A stretch of DNA of 64,000 nt from Chitinophaga pinensis. GTDB taxonomy: Bacteria; Bacteroidota; Bacteroidia; NS11-12g; UBA955. The stretch lies in the NCBI GenBank assembly GCA_945877575.1, contig CAMDUE010000001.1, forward strand, positions 124,001 through 188,000, in the 5' to 3' direction. Shown here one piece after another: positions 18,024-26,142 of this stretch. The notes under the pieces are model-generated. The model was not told the DNA's origin. It made no database searches and saw only the letters and a program-made list of their open reading frames with translations. The stretch's first letter is position 1. Each line of letters starts with the position of its first letter. Both the position numbers and the translations under genes were made by a program.

Positions 18024-18980
18024 ATGGAAACACAAGCACTCACATCTACCAATTTTTATTTTCATAACCAAACGTCTTTTTACCGTGGAAAAGTAAGAGA
18101 TGTATACGGTATTGGAAAAGATAAACTCGTAATTGTTGCAACAGATCGTATATCTGCATTTGACCATGTCCTACCCAAAAGTATTCCGTTTAAAGGGCAG
18201 GTACTAACCCATGTTGCTAACTTATTTTTAGATTTAACTTCTGATATTATACCCAATTGGAAAATCTCAAACCCAGATCCACATGTTACAATAGGTTGGA
18301 AATGCGATGCTATTCCTATAGAATTTGTTGTAAGAAATTATCTTACCGGGCATGCTTGGAGGGTTTATAAGTCTGGAGGAAGAGTTCTTTGCGGTGTTCC
18401 TCTTCCCGAAGGATTGAAAGAAAACGACAAATTCCCTCTTCCCATAATAACTCCGGCAACAAAAGCCACTTCGGGACATGACGAGGACACATCTTATGAT
18501 GAAATTTTAGCTAAAAACATCATTTCAAAAGAACATCTTGATTATTTGTATCAAAAATCAATTGAACTATTCAACTTTGGAACTCAATACGCCGAAAAGC
18601 AAGGTTTAATCTTGGTTGATACTAAATATGAATTTGGGATTAAAGATGGCCAACCCATGTTGATTGATGAAATTCACACACCTGATAGTAGCCGATTTTT
18701 CTACATTGATTCATACGATCAATTACAAGCCGAAGGAAAGCCCCAAAAACAGTTATCTAAAGAATTTGTCAGAGAATGGCTCATGGAAAATGGTTTTCAA
18801 GGGCTTGAAGGTCAGTTAATTCCAACAATGTCTGATGAATGGTTGTTGAATATATCCTCAAGATACTTAGAATTATACAAAGCCATGATTGGTAAGGACT
18901 TGGAAAAACGTTCGTATTCCGACATTTACAACAAAATAGAACAAACCATCTTGTTGGGGATAAGTAGTTTAGGGAATTAA
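18024..18980 (+). CDS. purC: Phosphoribosylaminoimidazole-succinocarboxamide synthase
   Basis: SAICAR synthetase, joining CAIR and aspartate in purine synthesis. The 318-residue length matches the longer ADE1-type enzyme. Visible are YRGKVRDVYGIG (ATP-binding loop), TDRISAFDHVLP, VVRNYLTGHAW, TPATKATSGHDED and DEIHTPDSSRFF. It directly follows phoH (3 bases) and is probably transcribed with it. No purine-repressor site or riboswitch is visible upstream. Confidence 0.96.
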   Translation: METQALTSTNFYFHNQTSFYRGKVRDVYGIGKDKLVIVATDRISAFDHVLPKSIPFKGQVLTHVANLFLDLTSDIIPNWKISNPDPHVTIGWKCDAIPIEFVVRNYLTGHAWRVYKSGGRVLCGVPLPEGLKENDKFPLPIITPATKATSGHDEDTSYDEILAKNIISKEHLDYLYQKSIELFNFGTQYAEKQGLILVDTKYEFGIKDGQPMLIDEIHTPDSSRFFYIDSYDQLQAEGKPQKQLSKEFVREWLMENGFQGLEGQLIPTMSDEWLLNISSRYLELYKAMIGKDLEKRSYSDIYNKIEQTILLGISSLGN

Positions 18981-19004
18981 ATAATTATTAATTTATTTCG
19001 GATC

Positions 19005-20846
19005 ATGCAAAGATCCTTTCTTTACACGGGCCTTTTATTGGGTTTAACTTTTTCGAATTTCGAATTAGAAGCTCAAACCGTTTCAACTATTGCAGGTATC
19101 CAATACACGGATTCGGCAAAGTTTAATGCCACTGCTGCAAATGATGTTACTCAAGAATACTATAGTAGACCTTTGGGCGTGGCTATTGATACAAACAATA
19201 GAATTTACGTAACCGATGAGCACAATGTGATGCTAATTATCGGAAATATTTCAAGAAATAGAGGAGGATTTAGAGGTGATCCAACTGATTTTCAAGCCCT
19301 TGGAAGTACTGATGGCACTGGTTTAATCTCCAGATTCTCAACTCCAGCAGGCTGTGCGGTTCATCCCAAAACCAATGATATATACATAGCAGACAAAAAT
19401 AATTGCCTTATCAGAAAAGGAATGAGATACGTAAATTCATCCAATGAAGCAGTTTGGTCTACTATTTCTGGAAAAGTCTCTTTTCTTGGAGGATATAAAG
19501 ACGGTGCTTTGAGTGATGCTGAATTCGCTTCACCCGAAGATTTGGAATTTGATTCTAAAGGCAGACTATTTGTATGTGACTTTGATAACCATGCCATTCG
19601 CATGATTAATGGAAGCAATGTATCAACCATTGCTGGTAATGGTTCATTAGGTTTCAAAAATGGAACTGGATCTAATGCTCAATTCTCATATCCCGCCGGA
19701 ATAGGACTTGAAAGCGATTCTTTTTTATTAGTCGCAGATAGAAACAATGAAGCTATTAGGAGAGTCAATACTTATACTGGTGAAGTTACCACCATCATTT
19801 CTCAAGGATTGGATTATCCATTAGATGTAATTAAAGTTGAAAATGTCATCTATATACTTGAAGCTCAATGCATAAAAATGTATATCAACGGAAAACTCTC
19901 TGTTTACACTGGTAAAGAAGGTGTTTCTGGTTATGTTAACGGCGATATATCAATTGCCCGCTTTGGACGGATGTATCATTTTGCTTACATGAAGGCCCAA
20001 AAGAGTTTCTATATTCCTGATAATTATAACAATGTCATTCGAAGAGTTCCTTTATTGTTAAGTGTTAATTCAACTTTTACTGCTAACAACACCACTCCAA
20101 TTGTTGATCAAACCGTTGCAATAAAAAGTTCCACTGAATATGCTACAAGTTTAAATTGGGAAATCACCCCTTCTACATACACTTTGCAAGCAGGCTCAAA
20201 ATTGACCGATTCAATTATTTATGTTTCGTTCAATTCTGCTGGTTCATATTCAGTAAAATTAAAAGCAAGTAATTCATCCTCATCTGACGAAGAATTGAAG
20301 AATAACTATATCAATGTTTCAACCAATAGCACGGCAAAACCTGTAGTTGATTTTACAGCAACTAAAACCAAGCCAATGGTTAATGAGAACATAACTCTTA
20401 TTGATTTAACAGCAAACAATCCTACATCTTACACTTGGACAATCACTCCTAACACATACTCGTTGCAAAATTCAACAACACTTACATCTAGGAACCCACA
20501 AGTAAAATTCACTGAAACAGGCCAGTATACGGTTAAATTAGATGCAAGCAATGCATTTGGAAGTCATTCTATTTCAAAAACTTCTTATATCCAAGTGGTA
20601 TTAACTTCTGTAATTAATGATCTTCAGAAGTCAATTTCTTTGAAATTATATCCCAATCCAAGCGATGGAACTGTGAACATTGATGGATTACCTGAATCTT
20701 CAATAATAACAGTGTATGATGCTGCGGGTCGTAATATATTAAACACTACAAACCCTCAGTTTGAATTAAATCCTGGGGCCTACTTTATTTCGGTGCATAA
20801 CAACGAAAATCGTTGGTCACTCGGAAAAATAATCGTCATTGATTAA
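19005..20846 (+). CDS. Secreted NHL-repeat / PKD-like protein with T9SS sorting domain
   Basis: Large secreted or surface protein of 613 residues. The signal peptide ends near LEAQ (about residue 24). NHL-type beta-propeller repeats span roughly residues 25-350 (for example PLGVAIDTNNRIYVTDE and PEDLEFDSKGRLFVCD). Two PKD-like repeats of about 85 residues follow (ITPSTYTLQ... and ITPNTYSLQ...). The C-terminus is a type A T9SS sorting domain starting near LKLYPNPSDGTVNI. The ligand is unknown. Its stop overlaps the next ATG (TAATG), and a strong terminator follows 26 bases downstream, inside that next gene. Confidence 0.9.
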   Translation: MQRSFLYTGLLLGLTFSNFELEAQTVSTIAGIQYTDSAKFNATAANDVTQEYYSRPLGVAIDTNNRIYVTDEHNVMLIIGNISRNRGGFRGDPTDFQALGSTDGTGLISRFSTPAGCAVHPKTNDIYIADKNNCLIRKGMRYVNSSNEAVWSTISGKVSFLGGYKDGALSDAEFASPEDLEFDSKGRLFVCDFDNHAIRMINGSNVSTIAGNGSLGFKNGTGSNAQFSYPAGIGLESDSFLLVADRNNEAIRRVNTYTGEVTTIISQGLDYPLDVIKVENVIYILEAQCIKMYINGKLSVYTGKEGVSGYVNGDISIARFGRMYHFAYMKAQKSFYIPDNYNNVIRRVPLLLSVNSTFTANNTTPIVDQTVAIKSSTEYATSLNWEITPSTYTLQAGSKLTDSIIYVSFNSAGSYSVKLKASNSSSSDEELKNNYINVSTNSTAKPVVDFTATKTKPMVNENITLIDLTANNPTSYTWTITPNTYSLQNSTTLTSRNPQVKFTETGQYTVKLDASNAFGSHSISKTSYIQVVLTSVINDLQKSISLKLYPNPSDGTVNIDGLPESSIITVYDAAGRNILNTTNPQFELNPGAYFISVHNNENRWSLGKIIVID

Positions 20847-22726
20847 TGTTATCACACCTGATTAAATCACTAAAGAAAAACCTGCTTTCGAGTAGGTTTT
20901 TCTTGTTTTATGGTACACTGTGGTTTGTTTTTATTTTGACACAAGGCATCTTGAGAATCACCCTTAGTCTGTCATTTCCCGATGTGAAATTCATTGAACT
21001 TTGGTATTCTGGATTATCGCAAGATATATCATGGAGTTCTTACGGCTTAATTCTTGTGCTGATCATTGGGTTGGTTTCAGGAAGATTAGGTGAGAAGTTA
21101 GTATTGTTTTCATGGTTGTTAATAACAGTTTTGACCAACTTCGCTGACTTCATTTTATTGCGACAATGGGGTAGTAGAATCAATTCTCAGGCACTATTTT
21201 ACCTGAAAAATCCATCGGAAGCATTTGCTTCATTGAGTTTCTCACATTGGATTATATTAATGATTATAATCTTTTTAGTTTTCGGATTTGCTTTTTGGGG
21301 ATATTCTCAATTATCAAACTTTATAAATCCTGAGAAAAAATTTGCGCCATTTAAAATGGTTATTTTATGTGCGTTTCTTGCTGTTACCGCCAGGGGTGGT
21401 TTAGGGAAAAGTCCATTAACCATTGAAAATGCAATGCGCTTTGATTCGAATATTGAAAATCAACTCGCCATAAATAGCAGTTGGAATTTTATGTATTCCC
21501 TGATACAGGGAAATCAAATTCCCGATGTATCTCATTTCAGGGATTCTAGTTTTTTTGATTCCAACTATTATCATAAATTATTTCCAAAATCAGAAAATGA
21601 TTCACATTCATTACAGAAAACTAGACCGCATATCATTCTGATAGTTCTAGAAGGACTTTCTGCGGAATTATCTCATTTTTTTAATGGAAAAATTGCTGCG
21701 GTCACTCCCAATTTAGATCAGATTGCCCAAGAAGGACTTGCTTTCACCCGGGCATATGCCACCGGCGATCGAACTGATAAAGGTTTAGTGTCAATTTTCA
21801 GTGGTTGGCCTGGACAACCTTGGCAGGGGATGTTGGCATTTCCAGAGAAATCATCACAATTGCCAAACATAGTTTCTGATTTGAAATCACTGAAATATCA
21901 TACATCCTTTTATTACGGTTCTGATCTTCATTTTGCAAATCAGAGATTTTACTTTGAACAATCTGGAATAGATGAAATTCACGATATAAATTCACTGTCG
22001 GATAATACTAAATACAAAACAGGCAGCTGGGGTATTCAAGACGCTGATATGCTGCAAATCATTTCAAAACGCTATTTAACATCTTCTAAAGATGAAAATC
22101 CACAATTTATTAGTTTATTGACATTAAGCACTCACGATCCTTATGATGCGGTGCCTGGAAATAGAGGTTCAGATCTACAAAAGATGATTAGAACGGTTAA
22201 GTATTTGGATCATGAGTTGGGCGAGTTTTTTAGTAAAATAAAAAAATCCGATAAATATCGAAATACGTTGGTTATACTAGTTTCTGACCACGGAAAGAAT
22301 TTGGGGTCAAACCATACCAATTTTGGTCAAAAAGACTTCTTTCATATTCCAATAATTTTCACCGGTGGAGCTTTGGAGTCAACATATAGAAATAGAAGAA
22401 TAGATTATACGGTTTCACAGACGGATATATATTCAACGATGTTTCATCTGATGGGATGGAGCCAAAATGAAATTAGAAATGAAAAGTTATTTCCTAAAGG
22501 CAATCGAAGTTTACTTAGATATTCTAGACCGGCGCTTGAGGCAAATCACCCGAGATTTGCTTGGTTTAATATTCCCGGAGTTACCGGATTGATACATGAT
22601 GATGGTGCCTTTTGGCTAGGGACTGACAAAGTGTCAATTGACGCTGAAAAGCCATTAAATAAAGAAGATTCGAGCATTTTGAACTTATCAACAGTTATTG
22701 TTAATGATTTTTTTAACCTGAAATGA
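20846..22726 (+). CDS. LTA-synthase-like membrane sulfatase-family protein
   Basis: Membrane enzyme of the alkaline phosphatase/sulfatase superfamily, 626 residues. About five N-terminal transmembrane helices (residues 15-175) precede an extracytoplasmic domain with IILIVLEGLSAE (metal ligand Glu), ATGDRTDKGL (probable nucleophile Thr near 310), STHDPYD and LVSDHGKNLGSNHTN. Relatives transfer phosphoglycerol or phosphoethanolamine; lipoteichoic acid itself is not expected in a Gram-negative cell. The ATG overlaps the previous stop, and codons about 10-20 contain a perfect intrinsic terminator, so expression probably depends on read-through or on translation melting the hairpin. Confidence 0.88.
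   Translation: MLSHLIKSLKKNLLSSRFFLFYGTLWFVFILTQGILRITLSLSFPDVKFIELWYSGLSQDISWSSYGLILVLIIGLVSGRLGEKLVLFSWLLITVLTNFADFILLRQWGSRINSQALFYLKNPSEAFASLSFSHWIILMIIIFLVFGFAFWGYSQLSNFINPEKKFAPFKMVILCAFLAVTARGGLGKSPLTIENAMRFDSNIENQLAINSSWNFMYSLIQGNQIPDVSHFRDSSFFDSNYYHKLFPKSENDSHSLQKTRPHIILIVLEGLSAELSHFFNGKIAAVTPNLDQIAQEGLAFTRAYATGDRTDKGLVSIFSGWPGQPWQGMLAFPEKSSQLPNIVSDLKSLKYHTSFYYGSDLHFANQRFYFEQSGIDEIHDINSLSDNTKYKTGSWGIQDADMLQIISKRYLTSSKDENPQFISLLTLSTHDPYDAVPGNRGSDLQKMIRTVKYLDHELGEFFSKIKKSDKYRNTLVILVSDHGKNLGSNHTNFGQKDFFHIPIIFTGGALESTYRNRRIDYTVSQTDIYSTMFHLMGWSQNEIRNEKLFPKGNRSLLRYSRPALEANHPRFAWFNIPGVTGLIHDDGAFWLGTDKVSIDAEKPLNKEDSSILNLSTVIVNDFFNLK
20873..20909 (+). terminator. Intrinsic terminator inside the start of the sulfatase-family gene
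   Basis: Left arm 20873-20886 pairs with right arm 20891-20904 around a TTCG tetraloop (20887-20890). The 14-base-pair stem has one G.U wobble and includes an 11-bp perfect part. The right arm ends TTTTTCTT and is followed by GTTTTA. It lies 26 bases after the stop of the T9SS gene but within codons about 10-20 of the overlapping sulfatase-family gene. Confidence 0.75.
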
Positions 22727-22793
22727 AACATTTTGTCACTTAAATACGTCTAACACTCAATTGGCATAAATATTGATTATAGATATTTTAATT

Positions 22794-23015
22794 ATGGCAC
22801 AGAAAGTAAATAAGAAATTCATCATATTGATCGGCCTGCTTGTCATTAATTTGGTCGGTTACATAGCAGCTAGTTATTATTTTGCAGACAGCAACACTCC
22901 AAAGTTATTTTCATTGGATTTTCTGCATTCAGCGGCACATTCTAGTACAAGAATTTTAAATACCGAAAGAATTTTAAACATTGGTTTAGAGTTGTTTAGA
23001 AATATCGGTAATTAA
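22794..23015 (+). CDS. Small single-pass membrane protein, unknown
   Basis: A 73-residue protein starting MAQKVNKKFIILIGLLVIN, with one transmembrane helix (about residues 8-30) and a short extracytoplasmic tail. ATG 22794 is preferred over the TTG at 22773. A 12-base direct repeat (22949-22960 and 22967-22978) encodes RILN twice. I do not recognise the family. It ends 4 bases before the LytS kinase gene and may be an accessory part of that system. Confidence 0.6.
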   Translation: MAQKVNKKFIILIGLLVINLVGYIAASYYFADSNTPKLFSLDFLHSAAHSSTRILNTERILNIGLELFRNIGN

Positions 23016-23019
23016 TCGT

Positions 23020-24063
23020 TTGCCACATCGTCAAAAAACATACCTTCAAAGACTTGAACATAACTTTCTGAGTTGGAAGTTAGACCATTTATTGTTCTGG
23101 ACTTTCTATGCATGGGTTTATAGTTTTGTATTGCCATTGGGAGTGAATTCTTTTGAGTCATTTATCATTGCTAACGGGATTTTAGTGTTGCATGCTGTAA
23201 TTGCCTATTTCAATAATGATTTCTTAATTCCGAGGTTTCTACTAAATAGGCATTATTTGATTTATCTTGTTAGCTTATCATTGGGAATTCTGAGTGTATG
23301 CTTTCCCCTGAGTATTTTAGTTCACATGGTAATTAATAATGCCGAACTTCAAAATCTTGTTTGGTCGGATACATTTTTCTTGTTCCTAGTTATCAATGTG
23401 ATTTTTTCGGTCATACTAACAATGGTGCTCAAATTAGTAAAGCAGTGGTATGGCGATCAAAAAATAAATAAAGATCTTAGGCAAATTCAATTGCAAACGG
23501 AATTGAAATTTTTAAAATCTCAGATTAACCCTCATTTCTTGTTTAATTCCTTGAATAATCTGTATGCTCTAACCTTGTCAAAATCAGATGCGGCTCCGGA
23601 GGTGGTTTTAAGATTGTCAAATATTCTTCGATACATTCTTTATGAAAGTAACCAAGGAAAAGTATCTATAAAGAAAGAAATGGCACACGTTGAAGATTAC
23701 GTATCTATTGAAAGACTTCGACTGGGTGAAAAAGTTAAAATTGACGTGAATATTGAAGAGAATTTGAATGACGAACCTGTTGAACCTATGTTATTTCTAA
23801 CGTTGGTAGAAAATGCTTTCAAACATTCAGAGTCTGTATTGCCTGATCATAGATTCATTAGATTGTTTGCCAACAAAACTCCCAAAGGTTTTCGATTTCT
23901 TATCGAAAATTCTTTCATCCCGTCGAAGAAAAACGAAGAATTAGGGGGTATCGGATTGCAAAACATAAAAAAACGACTTAATTTAATATATCCAAACGAA
24001 CATGATCTAAAATCATCTGCAAAAGATGGCGTGTATCGAGTGGATCTTATAATAAATATTTAA
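23020..24063 (+). CDS. LytS-type membrane sensor histidine kinase
   Basis: Four hydrophobic segments (about residues 22-140) are followed by a His_kinase domain with phospho-acceptor His172 in SQINPHFLFNSLNNL and an HATPase region (TLVENAFKHSE, GIGLQNIKKRL). TTG at 23020 is the only standard start between the in-frame stop at 22987 and the first membrane helix, so a non-ATG start is required. The LytTR regulator follows after 1 base. Such pairs often control extracellular polysaccharide or adhesion in Bacteroidota; the signal here is unknown. Confidence 0.9.
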   Translation: MPHRQKTYLQRLEHNFLSWKLDHLLFWTFYAWVYSFVLPLGVNSFESFIIANGILVLHAVIAYFNNDFLIPRFLLNRHYLIYLVSLSLGILSVCFPLSILVHMVINNAELQNLVWSDTFFLFLVINVIFSVILTMVLKLVKQWYGDQKINKDLRQIQLQTELKFLKSQINPHFLFNSLNNLYALTLSKSDAAPEVVLRLSNILRYILYESNQGKVSIKKEMAHVEDYVSIERLRLGEKVKIDVNIEENLNDEPVEPMLFLTLVENAFKHSESVLPDHRFIRLFANKTPKGFRFLIENSFIPSKKNEELGGIGLQNIKKRLNLIYPNEHDLKSSAKDGVYRVDLIINI

Positions 24064-24064
24064 C

Positions 24065-24799
24065 ATGAACAATCAAATTAAAGCTGTTATCATCGATGAC
24101 GAACCATTGGCAATTACCGTATTGGAAAGTCTTTTAAAATCATATTCTAATATTCAAATTGTTGGTGTGTTTTCTTCTACTCAAGGTCTATCGGAGCAAT
24201 TGTCATCACTCGCTCCAGATGTTGTTTTTACAGACATTCAAATGCCTGGTGAGACTGGGTTAGACTTTGTTAAAAGTCAATATCCCATGCCTTACGCAGT
24301 GATTTTTACAACAGCATTTTCAGACTATGCTGCAGAAGCCTTTGAATTTGAAGCATTAGACTACATGCTTAAGCCTATTTCACCAGACAGGTTAAATAAA
24401 GCCATTAAAAGATTAGAAGAATATCTCGAGTACAGATCTTCTATTACCGTTGAACCCGCGAATACCGAAAATGATTACGTTTATGTTAAAGTTGATGGTG
24501 AATTTCAAAAAATATTTTTTCAAGATATTCATCATATTGAAGCCTTCGCTGATTATGTAAAAATTTGGGTTTCAGCCGATAAAAGAATTGTAACCCTCCA
24601 AACGATGAGGAATATGGAAGCTGGACTGCCTAAAGACCAATTTATAAGAATTCACAGAAGTTTTATTATTGCATTAAACAAAATAAAAGCCATTCAGAAT
24701 TCAACCATTATTCTCGAAGATGGAGTAGAAGTGCCCATCGGTAAAAACTACAAAGAGGCAGTTAATTCAATATTGAGCAAGAATAGAATTAAAAACTAG
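24065..24799 (+). CDS. LytTR-family response regulator
   Basis: Receiver domain with VIIDDEPLA, phospho-acceptor Asp57 in VVFTDIQMPGETG and a conserved Lys in YMLKPIS. A C-terminal LytTR DNA-binding domain follows (residues about 140-244), with ENDYVYVKVDGEF, FIRIHRSFIIAL and VPIGKNYKEA. It is cognate to the upstream LytS kinase (1-base gap). No matching pair of LytTR direct repeats could be assigned with confidence nearby. Confidence 0.93.
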   Translation: MNNQIKAVIIDDEPLAITVLESLLKSYSNIQIVGVFSSTQGLSEQLSSLAPDVVFTDIQMPGETGLDFVKSQYPMPYAVIFTTAFSDYAAEAFEFEALDYMLKPISPDRLNKAIKRLEEYLEYRSSITVEPANTENDYVYVKVDGEFQKIFFQDIHHIEAFADYVKIWVSADKRIVTLQTMRNMEAGLPKDQFIRIHRSFIIALNKIKAIQNSTIILEDGVEVPIGKNYKEAVNSILSKNRIKN

Positions 24800-24898
24800 A
24801 TAGTAATTATTGATAATTTTAATTTTAGTCCAATTATTGTCATAAAGAAATTTTCTTATTTCCTTATAAAATAAAAACGCAAAAAGCAAGTTTATACA

Positions 24899-24918
24899 TT
24901 ATGCTGATAAATGCATAA
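24899..24918. promoter_or_regulatory. Inverted repeat upstream of the XRE gene, candidate operator
   Basis: TTATGC and GCATAA face each other across 8 bases (TGATAAAT), 32 bases before the GTG start at 24951. The symmetry fits a dimeric helix-turn-helix protein and possible autoregulation, but the arms are short. Confidence 0.3.
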
Positions 24919-24950
24919 GTACAATATGATAAACTAATACCAAAAAGGAA

Positions 24951-25274
24951 GTGAGTAAATTAGATTACAACAAGATTAAAAATCTTGCTGCGGCGAAGAG
25001 AATCCCGATTAAAGAGTTAGCAAGATTATGTGGGTTGAGCGAACAAGGTTTTCACTACATGCTGAAAAAGCAGTCCATGAGAGTAGACACCATGGAAAAA
25101 ATATGTGAAGCCTTGGGAATATCTCCTTTTGATTTATTTGAAAATGAGGATTCCGAGAATCAATCAAATCCTTCATCAATCATTATCAGAGCAAAAGAAT
25201 CAGATTACAACGATTCTATCTTGCAAAAATTAGATGTAATCATTGAATTATTAAGATACCAGAAGGTACATTAA
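24951..25274 (+). CDS. XRE-family helix-turn-helix regulator
   Basis: A 107-residue protein. HTH at residues about 8-62: KNLAAAKRIPIKELARLCGL, then SMRVDTMEKICEALGISPFDLF. The acidic, polar C-terminal tail (63-107) may mediate dimerisation. GTG start at 24951, preceded by AAAAAGGAA, one of the few purine-rich Shine-Dalgarno-like tracts in the window. It lies 150 bases after the LytTR gene and ends just before a strong terminator. The target is unknown. Confidence 0.85.
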   Translation: MSKLDYNKIKNLAAAKRIPIKELARLCGLSEQGFHYMLKKQSMRVDTMEKICEALGISPFDLFENEDSENQSNPSSIIIRAKESDYNDSILQKLDVIIELLRYQKVH

Positions 25275-25282
25275 TCAATGAA

Positions 25283-26137
25283 TTAAAAACTACTGTATGT
25301 TTTGGCCGCCTCTTCCAGTAAGTCGCGGCCAATTTTTTTTCCTAATTTTTCAATGATCAACTCTGTAGGTACGTTACCTACTAGAACATCTTTGGCGAAC
25401 GGACATCCCCCGAAACCTAAAATTGCACCGTCTAACCTTCTACAGCCTCCTTTTAAAGCTGCATCTATTTTTTCATAAGATTCATCGAGGGTAGCATGAA
25501 AATGGCCTCCAATTTTCACATGAGGAAGATGCGGAATGAGTTTTTTATAAGTAGTTTCTATTTGATCTGGAGTTGCAAGGCCTGTTGTATCAGCCAAGCT
25601 GATTACCCTGATTCCTAGTCCTGCAATCTTCTCAGCCCACTCCCGAATCATTTCATTGGTGTAATCATCTCCATATGGATTTCCAAAAGCCATACTGATA
25701 TATGCAACCACTTGTTTACCCGAGGCCAAGGCAATTTCTTGTATTTTGGCCAATTGTAAAAATGCATCCTGTCGTGATTGATTGGTATTTCTCCTTTGAA
25801 AGGTTTCACTGATTGAAAAAGGATATCCCAAATATTTGATTTTGGGATAAGCAGCTGCTCTAATTGCTCCTCTTTCGTTGGCAACAATAACCAATAATTC
25901 TGTGGAGGTTTCAATTTTACTGATAGCGTCTATTACTTCGGCAGTGTCAGCCATTTGAGGCACTGCTGCCGGACTCACAAAACTTCCACAATCTAGAAAG
26001 TCAAATCCTTCGGAAAGTAACTTAGTGATGTACTTTATTTTTATTTCAGTTGGTATAAATTGCTTTATGCCTTGCATGGCATCCCTTGGGCATTCAACCA
26101 CCTCTACATTCTCACCGTTGTAATTGAAATTGCCCAT
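25283..26137 (-). CDS. Hydroxymethylglutaryl-CoA lyase
   Basis: Cleaves HMG-CoA to acetyl-CoA and acetoacetate, the last step of leucine breakdown. The 284-residue protein has the family start VEVVECPRDAMQG, FLDCGSFVSP, SLADTTGLATP, the GGHFHATLD metal-binding His pair, and the active-site Cys loop GFGGCPFAKDVLVGNV. It starts 5 bases after the peptidase gene, probably in one unit. The 3' coding region carries, on the other strand, the terminator of the XRE gene. Confidence 0.94.
   Translation of the reverse strand: MGNFNYNGENVEVVECPRDAMQGIKQFIPTEIKIKYITKLLSEGFDFLDCGSFVSPAAVPQMADTAEVIDAISKIETSTELLVIVANERGAIRAAAYPKIKYLGYPFSISETFQRRNTNQSRQDAFLQLAKIQEIALASGKQVVAYISMAFGNPYGDDYTNEMIREWAEKIAGLGIRVISLADTTGLATPDQIETTYKKLIPHLPHVKIGGHFHATLDESYEKIDAALKGGCRRLDGAILGFGGCPFAKDVLVGNVPTELIIEKLGKKIGRDLLEEAAKTYSSF
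25302..25340 (+). terminator. Intrinsic terminator of the XRE gene, inside HMG-CoA lyase
   Basis: TTGGCCGC (25302-25309) and GCGGCCAA (25325-25332) form a perfect 8-bp GC-rich stem with a 15-base loop, followed at once by eight T (25333-25340). It starts 27 bases after the XRE stop codon and lies wholly in the last codons of the convergent lyase gene. Confidence 0.8.
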
Positions 26138-26142
26138 ATTAA

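Noticed and set aside
22949-22978. 12-base direct repeat in the small membrane protein gene
   Set aside because: Only two copies, in frame, AT-rich; likely a small local duplication without further meaning.
24805-24839. Direct repeats AATTATTG 27 bases apart as LytTR binding sites
   Set aside because: AT-only 8-mers in an AT-rich gap; spacing and sequence do not fit known LytTR repeats well enough.
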